Below are positions 1 through 10,353 of a stretch of DNA of 64,000 nt, piece by piece. Each line of letters opens with the position of its first letter. The stretch's first letter is position 1. The DNA comes from Neostapfia colusana (taxonomy: Eukaryota > Streptophyta > Magnoliopsida > Poales > Poaceae). The position numbers were made by a program, and so were the translations under genes. Location of the stretch: assembly GCA_030760725.1 (NCBI GenBank), contig JASWHV010000090.1, positions 310,001 to 374,000 of the forward strand, written 5' to 3'. The notes below the pieces were generated by a model. It was not told where the DNA came from. It saw only the letters and a program-made list of their open reading frames with translations, and searched no databases.

Positions 1-1691
1 GCTCCGGGGGGTCTTGAGGGACCTCCGGGAGATCCCAATTGGACCTTGGAGATTTATCTTGGGGGTCCGGGTGGCCATCCTGGGCCTCCGGGAGGTCGTC
101 TTGGACCTCCAGGGGGTCCGAGAGACCGTCTTTGCCCTGCGGGGCCCCCTGGCGTCTGACTTCTGCTACCGGAGCAGGTTGCGAGGGTGAGGGGTCTGGC
201 CGCTCCGCGATAAGGACCATACTCACCACTTCTGTTGTCGCCGCAATGTAGAGCAGCAAGTGCTCCCCGGGCTCAGGGGCTACCATGATAGGTAGGGTCA
301 TCAGGAGCCGCTTCAACTCCTGGAAAGCCTCTTCTGCTTCGTCAGTCCAGGCAATGGGGCCTGACTTGCGCATGATCTTAAATAAAGGGAGTGCTCGCTC
401 TGCTAGCCTCGGTATAAACCGACTCAGCGCGGCTAGACATCCTGTGAGTCTCTGAACATCCTTGACGCGGACAGGGGGCCGCATCAAGTCGATGGCCTTG
501 ATCTTCTCTGGGTTGGCCTCAATCCCTCGGTGCGAGACCAGGAACCCTAAGAGCTTCCCAGAGGACACGCCAAACACACATTTATCTGGGTTCAGCTTGG
601 TGCGCGTAGAGCAACTTGTCAAAGACTAAAGCTAGGTTATCTAGTAGGGATGAACCCTGCTTGACCTTGACAACTATGTCATCGACATACACCTCAACTA
701 GGTCTCTTATTAACTCCCCAAAGGTTTTGTGCATTCCCCGCACAAAGGTGGGGAGTGCATTCTTTAGGCCGTAAGGCATAGACACATAGCAATAAAGGTC
801 GTCTACTGTGATGAAGGAGGTGTGCTCCTCGTCCTCCCTAGATATGGGGATCTAATGGAAACCCGAGTAGGCGTCTAGGAAGCACAGCATATCACAGCCT
901 GACGTTGAGTCTACTATTTGATCTATTCTAGGGAGAGGGAATGGATCTTTAGGACATGCCTTATTGAGACTGGTGTAGTCGATGCACATCCGGAGCTTCC
1001 CGCCGGCCTTCGGGACAACGACGGGGTTCGCTAACCATCGGGGGTGGTGGACCTCCCGTATGAAGCCAGCGTCCAGCAGCTTCTTGACTTCTTCACGGAT
1101 GAAATTTTGCCGCTCGATGGACTGCTTGCGGGGCTTCTGTTGAACCGGCCGGGCGTCGGGGAAGACTTTCAAGTGGTGCTCGATCACCTCCCTGGGGATC
1201 TCCGGCATCTGTGACGGCTGCCATGCAAACACGTCGACGTTGTGCCGGAGGAAGGTGACGAGCGCGCCTTCCTATTTGCTATCCAGGCCCTCGGCTACCC
1301 GGGTGGTCTGGGTAGCTTCGGCGCCGACTTGGACGACCTTTAAGGGGACGCCGCCCTCGTCGAGAGGTTGCACCCGAGGTGCTGTGGTGGAAGCACGGTG
1401 ACGTGCGCTCAGGCGGAGCTGGTCCGGCTCCGTATTGCCGGGGGCTGATGCCCCAGGTGTTGCGAGTGCTTGGAGCTTCTCCAGGGCCGACACTGCAGCA
1501 GTGCGGTCCCCACGAATCCTGAGAACGCCCGTCGGTGTTGGCATCTTTAGGACGAGGTAGCCGTAGTGGGCTACAGCCATGAACCCGTACAGGGCTGGCC
1601 TGCCGATTATGGCGTTGAAGGGGAGGTCTATCTCCGCTACGTCGAACAGAACGTACTCTGTTCGATAGCTGTCCGGAGCCCCGAAGGTCAC
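1..1691 (-). pseudogene. protease C-terminus and reverse transcriptase of Gypsy-A' (broken, runs off left edge)
   Basis: From 1,691 downwards the minus strand encodes the second half of the protease region (LPFNAIIGRPALYGFMAVAH), then from 1,232 the RT start (WQPSQMPEIPREVIEHHL), the LRMCIDYTSLNKACPKDPFP block and FLDAYSGFH, where a stop interrupts at 852. RT resumes near 785 with MPYGLKNALPTFVRGMH and the catalytic YVDD box at about 690, then a frameshift near 610. The remainder down to position 1 is RT connection sequence and the start of a Pro-rich linker (minisatellite-like repeats at 20-180). RNase H and integrase would lie left of the window. Confidence 0.88.
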
Positions 1692-1721
1692 CGGGAGACT
1701 AATGTTGCCGTAGGTGATAAC

Positions 1722-3802
1722 CTATCCCGGCCCTACCCCTGAGAACGGGCTCGACGGGGTGAGCTTGGCCATCGGTACCTGCAGCTTCTGGAAATCTGCA
1801 CGGCTGATGAGGTTCAGCCCAGCCCCTCCATCTACCAAAACGTGGTACATTCTCACGTTGGCGATGGTAGGGGCCACCAGGAGCGGTAGTTGGCCGGCCC
1901 CAGCCATGTTCCTGGGGCAGTCGGTGGCGTCAAAGCTGATGGGGGTCCCCATCCACTTAAGGTGCGGTGCAACACTTGGGAGTGGTGCCACCGACGCTAC
2001 TGCTCGGCGCAGAGTCTTGACTGCACTTCGGGATGAGGGGTCGGCGGAACCGCCGTATATGACGTAGAGCTTCTTCCGACGCTCATCGTCGCTGGAGCCG
2101 GAGTCCTCATGATTGCGTGCCGCCTTCACGACACGCTCAGACTCCTGGATCTCCTCTGGGTGGTCGATGTTGTCTGGAACATCCACCCCCTGCTCATCTT
2201 CCTTTGGCCGGAAGGGCAGGGCATCAGCCCGCTGCCGCCTCCCCTTGCGGAAGCGCTCTGCGAGCCTTCGGATCTCCCGGCACTCGGCAGTAGTGTGGCG
2301 ACAGGTGCCATGCACGAGGCATAGCCCGCCTTGGTCACTGTCTGGGGCCGGTGATTGCCGCTGCCTTTTGTCGGGGCGTGGCCCCCGGGCCCCACTAGTC
2401 GTCGCAGCTGCGGCGACGGGGGCCGTGAATGGTGACTTCATCTTTCCACTCCCCCGGTTCTTGGTCTTCTTGCCACCCCCATAGGCAGCAGCACCGGACC
2501 CGGGCTGTCCTCCTGACTCGAAGGTCGGCAGAGCGTGCCAGTTCCGCCCTTCAGCTGCTCTGGCGCACTTGTCCGCCAGGCTAAAGAGCTCCGAGACGTC
2601 GCGGACCTCTCTGGTCGCGAGCTTCTCAAGCATTTTCTCGTCCCGGACACCCTGTCGGAACGCCACCACCACAGAGGCACTTTGGATATGTGGGATGGTG
2701 TTGCGTACCTAAGAGAACCGCTGGATGAAAGAGCGCAGCGACTCCCCAGGTTGTTGCTTGACAGCGTGGAGGTCAAGCTCCGTGCCGGGACGGGTGTAGG
2801 AGCTGCCGAAGTTGGCGACGAACTGCCGGCAGAGCTCTCCCCAGGAGGTAGATTCATGAGCCAAGACCGAGCTGGGCCGATCAAGGCGACGGGGAAGTAG
2901 TTGGCCATGACAGCCTCATCCCCTCCTGCGGCAAGTACGGCGGTGGAGTAGATCTAGAGGAACTCCGCTGGGTTGACGCTGCCGTCGTACTTCTCGGGCA
3001 GGTGCGGGCGAAACTTGCGTGGCCACCTTGCGAAGCGAAGGTGGGGTGCAAGGGCCGCACATCCTGCACCTGCTGCTGCAGGTACTGGCGCTGCAAACGC
3101 TTGGTTCGCACTTGGCACCGCGTATCCCGGCATGGGCAAGGCTGCACCATAGACCGGGGCCGCTGCTTGCGGCGCATATAGTTGTGGCATATGCTGCGCA
3201 GCATATGCCTGAGGCAGGGCTCGCGTGGCGAAGGCCTGCCCTTCTGGTTGTGTCGAGGCCGACGACATGCTGTCGCCAGCCTCATGGTTGCGACGCCTTT
3301 CTCGGCGTCGCTCGAGGTACACCCGGGCGTCCTGGCCCAAGTGGCACCGTTCCAGTTCCCTTCGCAGGTCCGTCGACAGGAGCCTGGAGGAGCTGGAATC
3401 CGCCGTTAGCCCGTCAACCGTGGGTGTGCGCGTCAGCGACACAGCCGGTTGTCCTGGGCGCCGTCCTCGCCGAAACCGAGGGTTCGCGGTGGCGACGACG
3501 AGGCGGTCCACCTCGCGGACCCATTGCTGGGTCGCTGAATGGGGCGCATCCCCCACAGGTGGGTTGCGCAGCAGCGCTCTTGCTGCAGCTAGCGCACCTC
3601 CATGGTGTACGCTCAGCGCTGCAGAAGATCTCACACTGGTCGGGGCCTGCATAGCCGGAGTCGGCGTTGCCGGAGTCGGCTGTTGGCTACCCGCTTGTGC
3701 CGACACACTCCGTCCTGAGTGTGTCGACATGTACTCCCCAGTGGTCACGGTTCGCCGTGAACGCGGAGGGGGAGAGTTTGCCGCTGAAGGAAGCTTGATC
3801 AT
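1722..3802 (-). pseudogene. gag-protease region of Gypsy-A' (broken)
   Basis: The minus-strand frame opens at 3,802 and runs 282 codons with a Pro/Ala-rich N-terminus and the capsid-like stretch ending YDGSVNPAEFL, where a TAG stops it near 2,954. The capsid part continues in another frame (2,908-2,438; motif ANYFPVALIGPARSWLMNLP), then shifts again to the frame 2,672-1,722. That last part has a zinc-finger-like CX3HG..HTTAEC motif and the aspartic protease motif VDGGAGLNLI. At least one stop and two frame changes separate these pieces, so no full Gag can be made. It would have built the virus-like particle and processed the polyprotein. The 18,848-21,062 region of Gypsy-A is the plus-strand counterpart. 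Confidence 0.85.
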
Positions 3803-3837
3803 CTTCGTCGGCGGAAACTCGTCGCGCTAGGAGAAAA

Positions 3838-3858
3838 GCCCCCTACCTAGCGCGCCAA
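3838..3858 (-). other. Primer-binding region of Gypsy-A'
   Basis: Immediately inside the 5' LTR the minus strand reads TTTGGCGCGCTAGGTAGGGG. The TGG start and the position match the tRNA primer site of Gypsy-A (6,289 onward). I do not assign the tRNA. Confidence 0.7.
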
Positions 3859-3859
3859 A

Positions 3860-4954
3860 TGTTGAAGTGTTCGGTCGACACTTCCCCCGGGCCTGCACTG
3901 GGCAGCCCGCGGAGGTTCTTTTTTCGGTGGGGCTAGTCCCTAGCGGAGAGCTTGCGCAGATGGACGAGTTAGTAAGAGCTTGACACGGCGAGTTTTACGT
4001 GGTTCAGGCCGCCGGAGCGTAAAACCGTACGTCCACGGCGAGCTATGGAGCTCGCTGTATTGCTTGCTGCTCAGGACCGGAGGCCTGAGCTTGGGGGTGA
4101 GTTACAGCTTGAGAGTGTATGGCTAGCGTGTGAGTTGCAAAGTGCGAACCCTTGCTATCGACGCCTACCCGAGCCTTTTATAGTCCAAGACTCGGGCGGC
4201 TTACAAGGGGAGCCGGGACCCGACAGGTGGTCCCGGGAAGATTGTCTATTATCTACCGTATCTGCAGTTATGCCGGTAGTTGTCTCTGGTTGAAGGCTTC
4301 TGAGTCTTCATCTTGCCGCCCTGCCCATGCCGCATGCTAGTCGTAGTGGTTGATGACGGCGCAGGCGGCATGGGATGTCTTGTCGCGGTGTTTATTGGCT
4401 GACAGGTTCTCACACCGCGCGCCAGTCTGTGATGCGACTGGGCGCAACGGCACCTGACAGGAGCGTGCTCCGCGTCTCCGCGTCTTGGGAAGACGCGGGC
4501 CTTGAATACCTTGTACGGGCAAGGTATGGGGCGTATTTACGCCCGCTGCCTATCGCTCGGGGCAGGCAGCGTCGCTCTGCTGCCACGTGGCGGGCCCGAA
4601 GCCCTTCTCAGAGAAGAGAAGGGTCAGTCCCGCGGGGCACGTGGAGCCTTCGGACCTCTCCCCGCGGAGGGAGAGGCTCGGCTTCTGATGGCCACGTGGC
4701 GGGCCCGGAGCTCTCCTCTGAGGAGAGGGAGGTCCGGCCCCGCTGGACACGCGGCGCCTTCGAACCTCTCTCCCGTGGAGGGGGAGGTCCGGCTTCTGTA
4801 TGCCACGTGGCGGGCCCGGAGCTCTCCTCTGAGGAGAGGGAGGTCCGGCCCCGCCGGACGCGTGGCGCCTTCGAAGCTCTCCCTGCGGAGAAGGGCGAGT
4901 TCCTTAGGCATTTTACCCTGTGCGCGGGGGTACCCCATATCTCAGGTACCGACA
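3860..4954 (-). repeat. 5' LTR of Gypsy-A' (about 1.1 kb)
   Basis: On the plus strand it reads from tgttgaagtg (a mutated tgtcgaagtg) to ggtaccgaca, so on the minus strand it runs TGTCGGTACC to ACTTC(A)ACA. The TATA box lies on the minus strand in ccttttatagtcc at about 4,173-4,185. The U3 part (about 4,590-4,900) has tandem repeats of about 110 bp, each with a CCACGTGG palindrome, as in the Gypsy-A LTRs. Confidence 0.88.
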
Positions 4955-5186
4955 GGTGCAAATACTTCTTCAAAATCAATTCCTCGATTTTGCACATAAA
5001 CTTTTGCCACTAAGCATGATTTATGTTTTATAATTTCTCCTTTACTGTCTTTTTTCAGCTTCAAAACCCACTTTAAGCCAATGGCTTTATGTTCTGGAGG
5101 TGATACTGTCAATGTCCAAGTTCTGTTGTTTTCAATAGCTGAAATTTCTTCTTCCATTGCTTTTCTCCAAGCTGGTTCTTGCTGTG
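4955..5186 (-). pseudogene. Copia-C fragment: start of the reverse transcriptase
   Basis: Minus-strand translation gives EPAWRKAMEEEISAIENN, then IGLKWVLKLKKDSKGEIIKH and IDFEEVFAPV, the hallmark N-terminal block of Copia RT. It is cut at 5,186 by Gypsy-A and at 4,955 by Gypsy-A'. These 232 bp form the spacer between two oppositely oriented gypsy LTRs. Confidence 0.9.
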
Positions 5187-6286
5187 TGTCGGTACCTGCA
5201 ATATGGGGGTACCCCCGCGCATAGGGGAAAATGCCTAAGGAACTCGCCCTTCTCCGCAGGGAGAGCTCCGAAGGCGCCACGCGTCCGGCGGGGCCGGACC
5301 TCCCTCTCCTCAGAGGAGAGCTCCGGACCTGCCACGTGGCATACAGAAGCCGAACCTCCCCCTCCGCGGGAGAGAGGTCCGAAGGCGCCACGCGTCCGGC
5401 GAGGTCGGGCCTCCCACTCCTCAGAGAAGAGCTCCGGGCCCGCCACGTGGTGACCAGAAGCCGGACATCCCCTTCCGCGGGGAGAGGTCCGAAGGCTCTA
5501 CGTGTCCCGCGGAGCCGGACCCCCCCTCTCCTCTGAGGAGGGCTCCGGGTCTGCCACGTGGCCAGGAGAATGGCGCTGCCTGCCCCCGAGCGATAGGCAG
5601 CGGGCGTAAAGACGCCCCATACCTTGCCCGTACAAGGTATTCAAGGCCCGCGTCTTCCCAAGACGCGGAGACGCGGAGCACGCCTCTGTCAGGTGTCGTT
5701 GCGCCCAGTCGCATCATAGACTGGCGCGCGATGTCAGAACCTGCCAGCTAATAAACACCACGACAAGACATCCCATGCCGCCTGCGCCGTCATCAACCAC
5801 TACGACTAGCATGCGACATGGGCAGGGCGGCAAGACGGAGACTCGGAAGCCTTCGCCAGAGACAACTACCGGCATAACTGCAGATACGGTAAATAACAGT
5901 CAATCTCCCCGGGACCACCTGTCGGGTCCCGGGCCCCCTTGTAAGCCACCCGAGTCTTGGACTATAAAAGGCTCGGATAGGCGACGATAGCAGGGGTTCG
6001 CATCTCTGCAACTCATACGCTAGCCATACACACCCAAACTGTAACTCACCCCCAAGCTCAGGACCCCGGTTCTGAGCAGCAAGCAATACAGCGAGCTCCA
6101 TAGCTCGCCGTGGACGTAGGGTTTTACGCTCCAGCGGCCTGAACCACGTAAAACTCACCGCGTCAAGCTCTTACTAACTCGTCCATCCGAGCAAGCTCTC
6201 CGCAAGGGACTAGCCCCACCGAAAAAAGAACCTCCGCGGGCTGCCCAATGCAGGCCCGGGGGAAGTGTCGACCGAACACTTCGACA
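5187..6286 (+). repeat. 5' LTR of Gypsy-A (1,100 bp)
   Basis: It starts TGTCGGTACC and ends ACTTCGACA. U3 carries three tandem units with a 111 bp period, each with a CACGTG G-box core (5,333, 5,444 and 5,555). The TATA box TATAAAAG is at 5,963-5,970. The segment around 6,095-6,180 (gtagggttttacgctcc) is shared with the Gypsy-B LTR, so the two families are related. Confidence 0.93.
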
Positions 6287-6288
6287 TT

Positions 6289-6306
6289 TGGCGCGCCAGG
6301 AAGGGG
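6289..6306 (+). other. Primer-binding site of Gypsy-A
   Basis: Two bases after the LTR end, the sequence TGGCGCGCCAGGAAGGGG begins with the TGG complementary to a tRNA CCA end. It is followed by the gag leader. The tRNA species was not determined. Confidence 0.7.
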
Positions 6307-6343
6307 GCTTTTCCCCTTGCGCGACGAGTTTCTGCCGACGAAG

Positions 6344-6678
6344 ATGACCAAGCTCCCTTCAGCGGCAAGCTCACCTCCCCCGCCTCCACGGCGAACCGCG
6401 ACCAGGGGGAGTACAAGTCAACACACTCGGGATGGAGTGTGTCGGTACAAGCTGGGAGCCAGCAACCGGCTCTGGCAGCGCCGACCCCGGCAATGCAGGC
6501 TCCAACCAGCGTCAGGTCTTCAGTAGCGCTGGGCGTACCTGGTGGGGGTGCGCTAGCTGCAGCAAGAGCGCTACTGCACAATCCGCCCGCTGGGGACGCG
6601 CCTCAGGCAGCGACCCAGCAGTGGATTCGCGAGGTAGACCGTCTTGTCGTCGCCGCCGCAAATCCTCGACTTCGGCGG
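6344..6678 (+). pseudogene. gag N-terminus of Gypsy-A, up to the Sirevirus insertion
   Basis: The ATG at 6,344 gives MTKLPSAASSPPPPPRRTAT, matching the Gypsy-A' gag start. Near 6,400 the homologous frame changes (from the frame of 6,344 to that of 6,265), a frameshift relative to Gypsy-A'. The rest, to about 6,678, encodes STHSGWSVSVQAGSQQP and WIREVDRLVVAAANP. The Sirevirus splits it at 6,679; the coding continues at 18,853 (QSAVSLMRTPMVDEQ). Confidence 0.85.
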
Positions 6679-8161
6679 TGAAAGCATCTAGGCCCCCGTG
6701 AGGTATGGTTTCGGTGATTAATGACAACCGTTCGTTATTACTAATGAGTTTGTGGATGCGAGGTTTCACGTATATCACATCAAACGTTAATGAACTATCT
6801 ATTCACACCATCTACTGCTCATTGGATACAAATGGAGACCCCTCAACGATCTATTCTAAGGGGTTATTCGATACTCATGAAGACTAAATGAAGAACTTAT
6901 ACAACGACTCTATTCTATCAAAATTGGCAACACAAGAAGCTTACACTTCATCAAAATATCATTTCAAACAAGTGTCAAAGAGGTCACTCAAGAAGATTCC
7001 AAAAGATCAACTCAAAACAACTCGAAGCAAACAAGTTGCACTCACCGGATCCTCCGATGTCTTGCAAAATGACTACATCGGTCGAGTTTGAGTTGGCAGA
7101 AGAAGAAAACCTCAGAGCCCAGTACACACCGGATCATCCAATGTGAAGGAAGTGACACATCGGTTGATTTCAACAGAAGGATGATTTCTGAGTTATTCTG
7201 AAGAAATACACACCGGATCATCCGATGATGAAGTAAGTGTACATCGGTCAATTTCAACAGAGACATTATTTCTGAACCAATTCTGAAGATCAACTCACCG
7301 GATCATCCGATGATGAAGTTGAAGTAACATCGGTCGATTAAACAGTCAGATCCAACGGTTATATCCAACGGTCACATCTGACACATGACATCAGCTAATT
7401 TGTAATTCGACCGATGCTCAAATAAAGGGGTGCATCGGATGATCCGATGTTCACAGAAAAAGTCTGCCTACTTTTCCAACGGCTATCTCGTGTGGGCTGG
7501 CTATAAATACCCCTCCAACCGGCCATTTCGTGAAGTCTTGATCACCAGAGCCTCACTACACATCCTCAAGCATTCAAGACCAAGAGCTACCACTTCCACA
7601 CCTCAAAACCTCTGGTACTCCAACTATAGGCTAGATCTAGCTAGAGAGAAGCTTGTGTGCGTCCATTCTTGGTGATTGGAATCTCTAGGCTAGTGAGAGA
7701 GAGTGTCTTGGTGACTTCTCTCACCTTGCAAAAGTTGGAGGAAGAAGAGATCGCTCCGGAGCTTACCAAGGCGTTTGTGGAAGCCCGGAGGATCACCATT
7801 GTACAAGGCTTGAGCTCCACCTTGCCGGAGATGGCGAACGGAGAAAGATAGTGGATTCCCTTGTCTTGGTGACTTGGGAGTGGCTATACCCTTTGGTGGG
7901 TGCCACAACGTGGACGTAGGTAGATCTTTGTGATCTTACCGAACCACGGGAAAAATCGCCGTGTCTCCGAGTCTCCGCGGGAGTTTGCATCTCTCTCCTC
8001 ACCCTCTTACTATTACGCATTTACTATTCCGCACTTAATACTCTTGCTTGCGTAGTTAGTTCGCATAGGGAATTGGGCTTCAACCATTAAGTTTCAAATT
8101 GCTCTAAAATTTGAAAAAGCCCAATTCACCCCCCCCCCTCTTGGGCGTTTCGATCCTTACA
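6679..8161 (+). repeat. 5' LTR of the Sirevirus (1,483 bp)
   Basis: It runs from TGAAAGCATC to CGATCCTTACA. It contains a series of imperfect palindromes of the type CACCGGATCATCCGATG (7,042-7,440), alternating with acatcggtcgatt. The TATA box TATAAATA is at 7,502-7,509. A C10 run lies near 8,130-8,138. Confidence 0.95.
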
Positions 8162-8163
8162 AT

Positions 8164-8175
8164 TGGTATCAGAGC
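8164..8175 (+). other. Primer-binding site of the Sirevirus (initiator tRNA-Met)
   Basis: TGGTATCAGAGC two bases after the LTR end is the classic complement of the 3' end of plant initiator methionine tRNA, used by most Copia elements. Confidence 0.93.
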
Positions 8176-8221
8176 CAGGTTGCTCATTGGATCATTCTAG
8201 ATTCACCGCTAGAGAGCGAAA

Positions 8222-10339
8222 ATGGCCAAGAATGGGGGTTCGGTTCCTACCTTCGAGGGCAAGAATTTTGCTTATTGGAAAGCACGCATGCACGCTTACC
8301 TTGAGGCAATTGCTCCCGAAGTGTGGGAAGCGACCCATGCGGGGTTTGGAAATCTTGACTATGTTGGTGACCAATTAAAATGGGATGCTAAGGCTAGAAA
8401 TGTCATATATGAATGCATTAGTCAAGATGTCTTTGCTAGGATTGCTAGTAAGGAAAAAGCATGTGAAATTTGGGCATGTCTAATTGAAATACATGAGGGC
8501 TCATCTCGTGTTAAAGAACTCAAATATCACATGCTTAAATCAAAATATGATGAATTTAAGATGTTTCCTCATGAGAATGTTAACCAAATGTTTTCTCGTT
8601 TAAATGTGCTCATTGAGGAAATTAACGCACTTGACATTGCTTCTCTTGGCAAGGGACTTATCAATCGCAAGATCCTCATGCTTCTACCCAAGCCCAAGTA
8701 CAACATTATCAATTCAATGCTCCAAAAAGAGTCACTAGACAACATTGAAGTTTCGGAGCTCATTGGAGAAATCCATGCTCATGAGATGAGCGTACTTGGA
8801 ATGATGGAGGAGTCATCATCAAAAACCATTGCTCTCAAGGCTTCAACCAAGAAGACAACTCCCAAGAAGAAGAAAGTGGTTGAGCCTAGCTCAAGTGAAG
8901 AAGAGCAAGAAACAAGCGAAGATGATGATGATGAGCTTGCTTTGATGATGAGGAAATTCTCACGCCTCAACTCCAAGATTGCAAAGAAGGGATACTCTTA
9001 TGATCCCAAGAAGAAAGCCTTCTTGCCAAGAAAAGATGAAAACAAGACGTGCTACAATTGTGGTGATCTAGGCCACATATCATATGATTGTCCAAGACCG
9101 GACAAAAGGAAGGACAATGGCAAGCATCACAAGCTAGAAGAAAGTGATGATGAAGAGGAGGTCAAGCCCAAGCGCTCTTTTGGAAAGAAGAAATTTGACA
9201 AAGGCAAGAAAACCAAGCTCTTTCCAAAGAAGAGAAGAGGGTCTCAAAAGGTCTTCATGTGTGAAGCCAATGAGTGGATCACGGATGAAGAGTCAAGCGA
9301 CGAAGATAGTGAAGATGAAGAAAACTTGGCGGGCCTCGCCATCGTCAACAAGGATGACTCACCTCTTCGTCCACCTCCTATGTGCCTAATGGCGAAAGGT
9401 AACTCAAAGGTATGTGAAGATTCTAGCGATGATGATGATGAGCTTTCACCCGATGAATTAGCATCTATGATTAATGAATATCATGCCATTATAAAAAGGG
9501 AAAAGGCTAAGGTTAAGGCTCTTGAGCTAGCTCGTGCTAAGCTTGAAAGTGCTAACCTAGATTTACATGACAAGTATGTAACCATACTTAAAGAGCATGA
9601 CACGCTCAAATCAAATGTCAAGCAAATCGAGGAGGAGAATGCTCAAATCAAGCTTGAGTATCATGAGCTTGACTTAGCTAACTTATCACTCTTGGCAAAG
9701 CACAATGAGTTGGTTCAAGAACATGAAGTGCTTAACTTTGCTTATGAAGCGATTGAACTTAAATTGAAAAACACAAAGAAAGAAACCCTTGATGGCAAAA
9801 TATCATCTAATTCACATGCCACTAATATTTTGGATAAGTCTTTGCCTTTGAAAGCAAGCCCTAGGGAGAAGGAGCTAATGGACGAAATTGAAAGTCTTCG
9901 CACTACTGTGGCAAGACTCTCTAAGGGGGAGGACAAGCACAAGGAAATCCTCTACCAACAAGCTAAAGGCTTCAACAAGAGGGGACTTGTATCCTTCCCG
10001 GTGCCCAACAAAGGAAAGGTGCCCTCACCGGAGCTTAGGACAAGCTTCATCAAGGAAGTTGGTTCCTATTGCCAACATTGTGAGGTCACCGGACATCACA
10101 CGAGGGAGTGTCCTCTTCCCAACCGTCCTTCTCCCAAATTGCCTCCTAACTACAAATCTACTTTCAATGATTATCACTATCTATTGAGCAAAGTAGGTGG
10201 AAAGGTGAAGGCAAGGTTCATCGGCAAAGACATCAAGGGCATGAAGGGGAAGCTCCCCAAGCAACTTTGGGTCCCAAAATCACTTGTATCACACATACAA
10301 GGACCTAAGTTGGCTTGGGTTCCTAAACTCAAAAACTAA
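8222..10339 (+). CDS. gag: Sirevirus Gag, 705 residues, open
   Basis: An uninterrupted ORF from the ATG at 8,222, 46 bp after the primer site. The N-terminal 210 residues form the Copia Gag fold (motif NFAYWKARMHAYLEAIAPEV). It has two CX2CX4HX4C zinc knuckles: CYNCGDLGHISYDC at about 277-290 and CQHCEVTGHHTREC at about 617-630. Between them are Ser/Asp/Glu-rich segments, Lys-rich patches and a long region of heptad-like sequence (about 415-600) likely to be coiled coil. At 705 residues it is long for a Copia Gag, as in other Sireviruses. It would form the cytoplasmic particle and package RNA. The pol frame that follows is offset by -1 from gag and begins 14 bp after the gag stop, so Pol must be made by recoding, splicing or reinitiation. 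Confidence 0.9.
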   Translation: MAKNGGSVPTFEGKNFAYWKARMHAYLEAIAPEVWEATHAGFGNLDYVGDQLKWDAKARNVIYECISQDVFARIASKEKACEIWACLIEIHEGSSRVKELKYHMLKSKYDEFKMFPHENVNQMFSRLNVLIEEINALDIASLGKGLINRKILMLLPKPKYNIINSMLQKESLDNIEVSELIGEIHAHEMSVLGMMEESSSKTIALKASTKKTTPKKKKVVEPSSSEEEQETSEDDDDELALMMRKFSRLNSKIAKKGYSYDPKKKAFLPRKDENKTCYNCGDLGHISYDCPRPDKRKDNGKHHKLEESDDEEEVKPKRSFGKKKFDKGKKTKLFPKKRRGSQKVFMCEANEWITDEESSDEDSEDEENLAGLAIVNKDDSPLRPPPMCLMAKGNSKVCEDSSDDDDELSPDELASMINEYHAIIKREKAKVKALELARAKLESANLDLHDKYVTILKEHDTLKSNVKQIEEENAQIKLEYHELDLANLSLLAKHNELVQEHEVLNFAYEAIELKLKNTKKETLDGKISSNSHATNILDKSLPLKASPREKELMDEIESLRTTVARLSKGEDKHKEILYQQAKGFNKRGLVSFPVPNKGKVPSPELRTSFIKEVGSYCQHCEVTGHHTRECPLPNRPSPKLPPNYKSTFNDYHYLLSKVGGKVKARFIGKDIKGMKGKLPKQLWVPKSLVSHIQGPKLAWVPKLKN

Positions 10340-10353
10340 CTTCATGTGTGTAG

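Larger units (their letters stand above)
1..4954 (-). mobile_element. Gypsy-A': partial Tat-like Ty3/gypsy retrotransposon, minus strand
   Basis: The 5' part of a gypsy element read on the minus strand: 5' LTR (3,860-4,954), primer-binding region, gag, protease and reverse transcriptase, then the left edge of the window. It belongs to the same family as Gypsy-A (5,187-31,859): gag, protease and RT translations are nearly collinear and the LTRs match. Gag-protease-RT order and the gag type point to the Tat lineage of plant gypsy elements (family assignment from knowledge, not a search). The reading frame is broken by stops (near 852 and 2,954) and frameshifts, so it is a dead copy. It sits in the RT region of Copia-C; ggtgc at 4,955-4,959 should be one copy of its target-site duplication, with the partner outside the window. 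Confidence 0.9.

Noticed and set aside
4375..5013. Several long overlapping ORFs on both strands in the GC-rich LTR of Gypsy-A'
   Set aside because: They are frames of the tandem U3 repeats; none has a known domain, and they appear on both strands because the repeat lacks stops.
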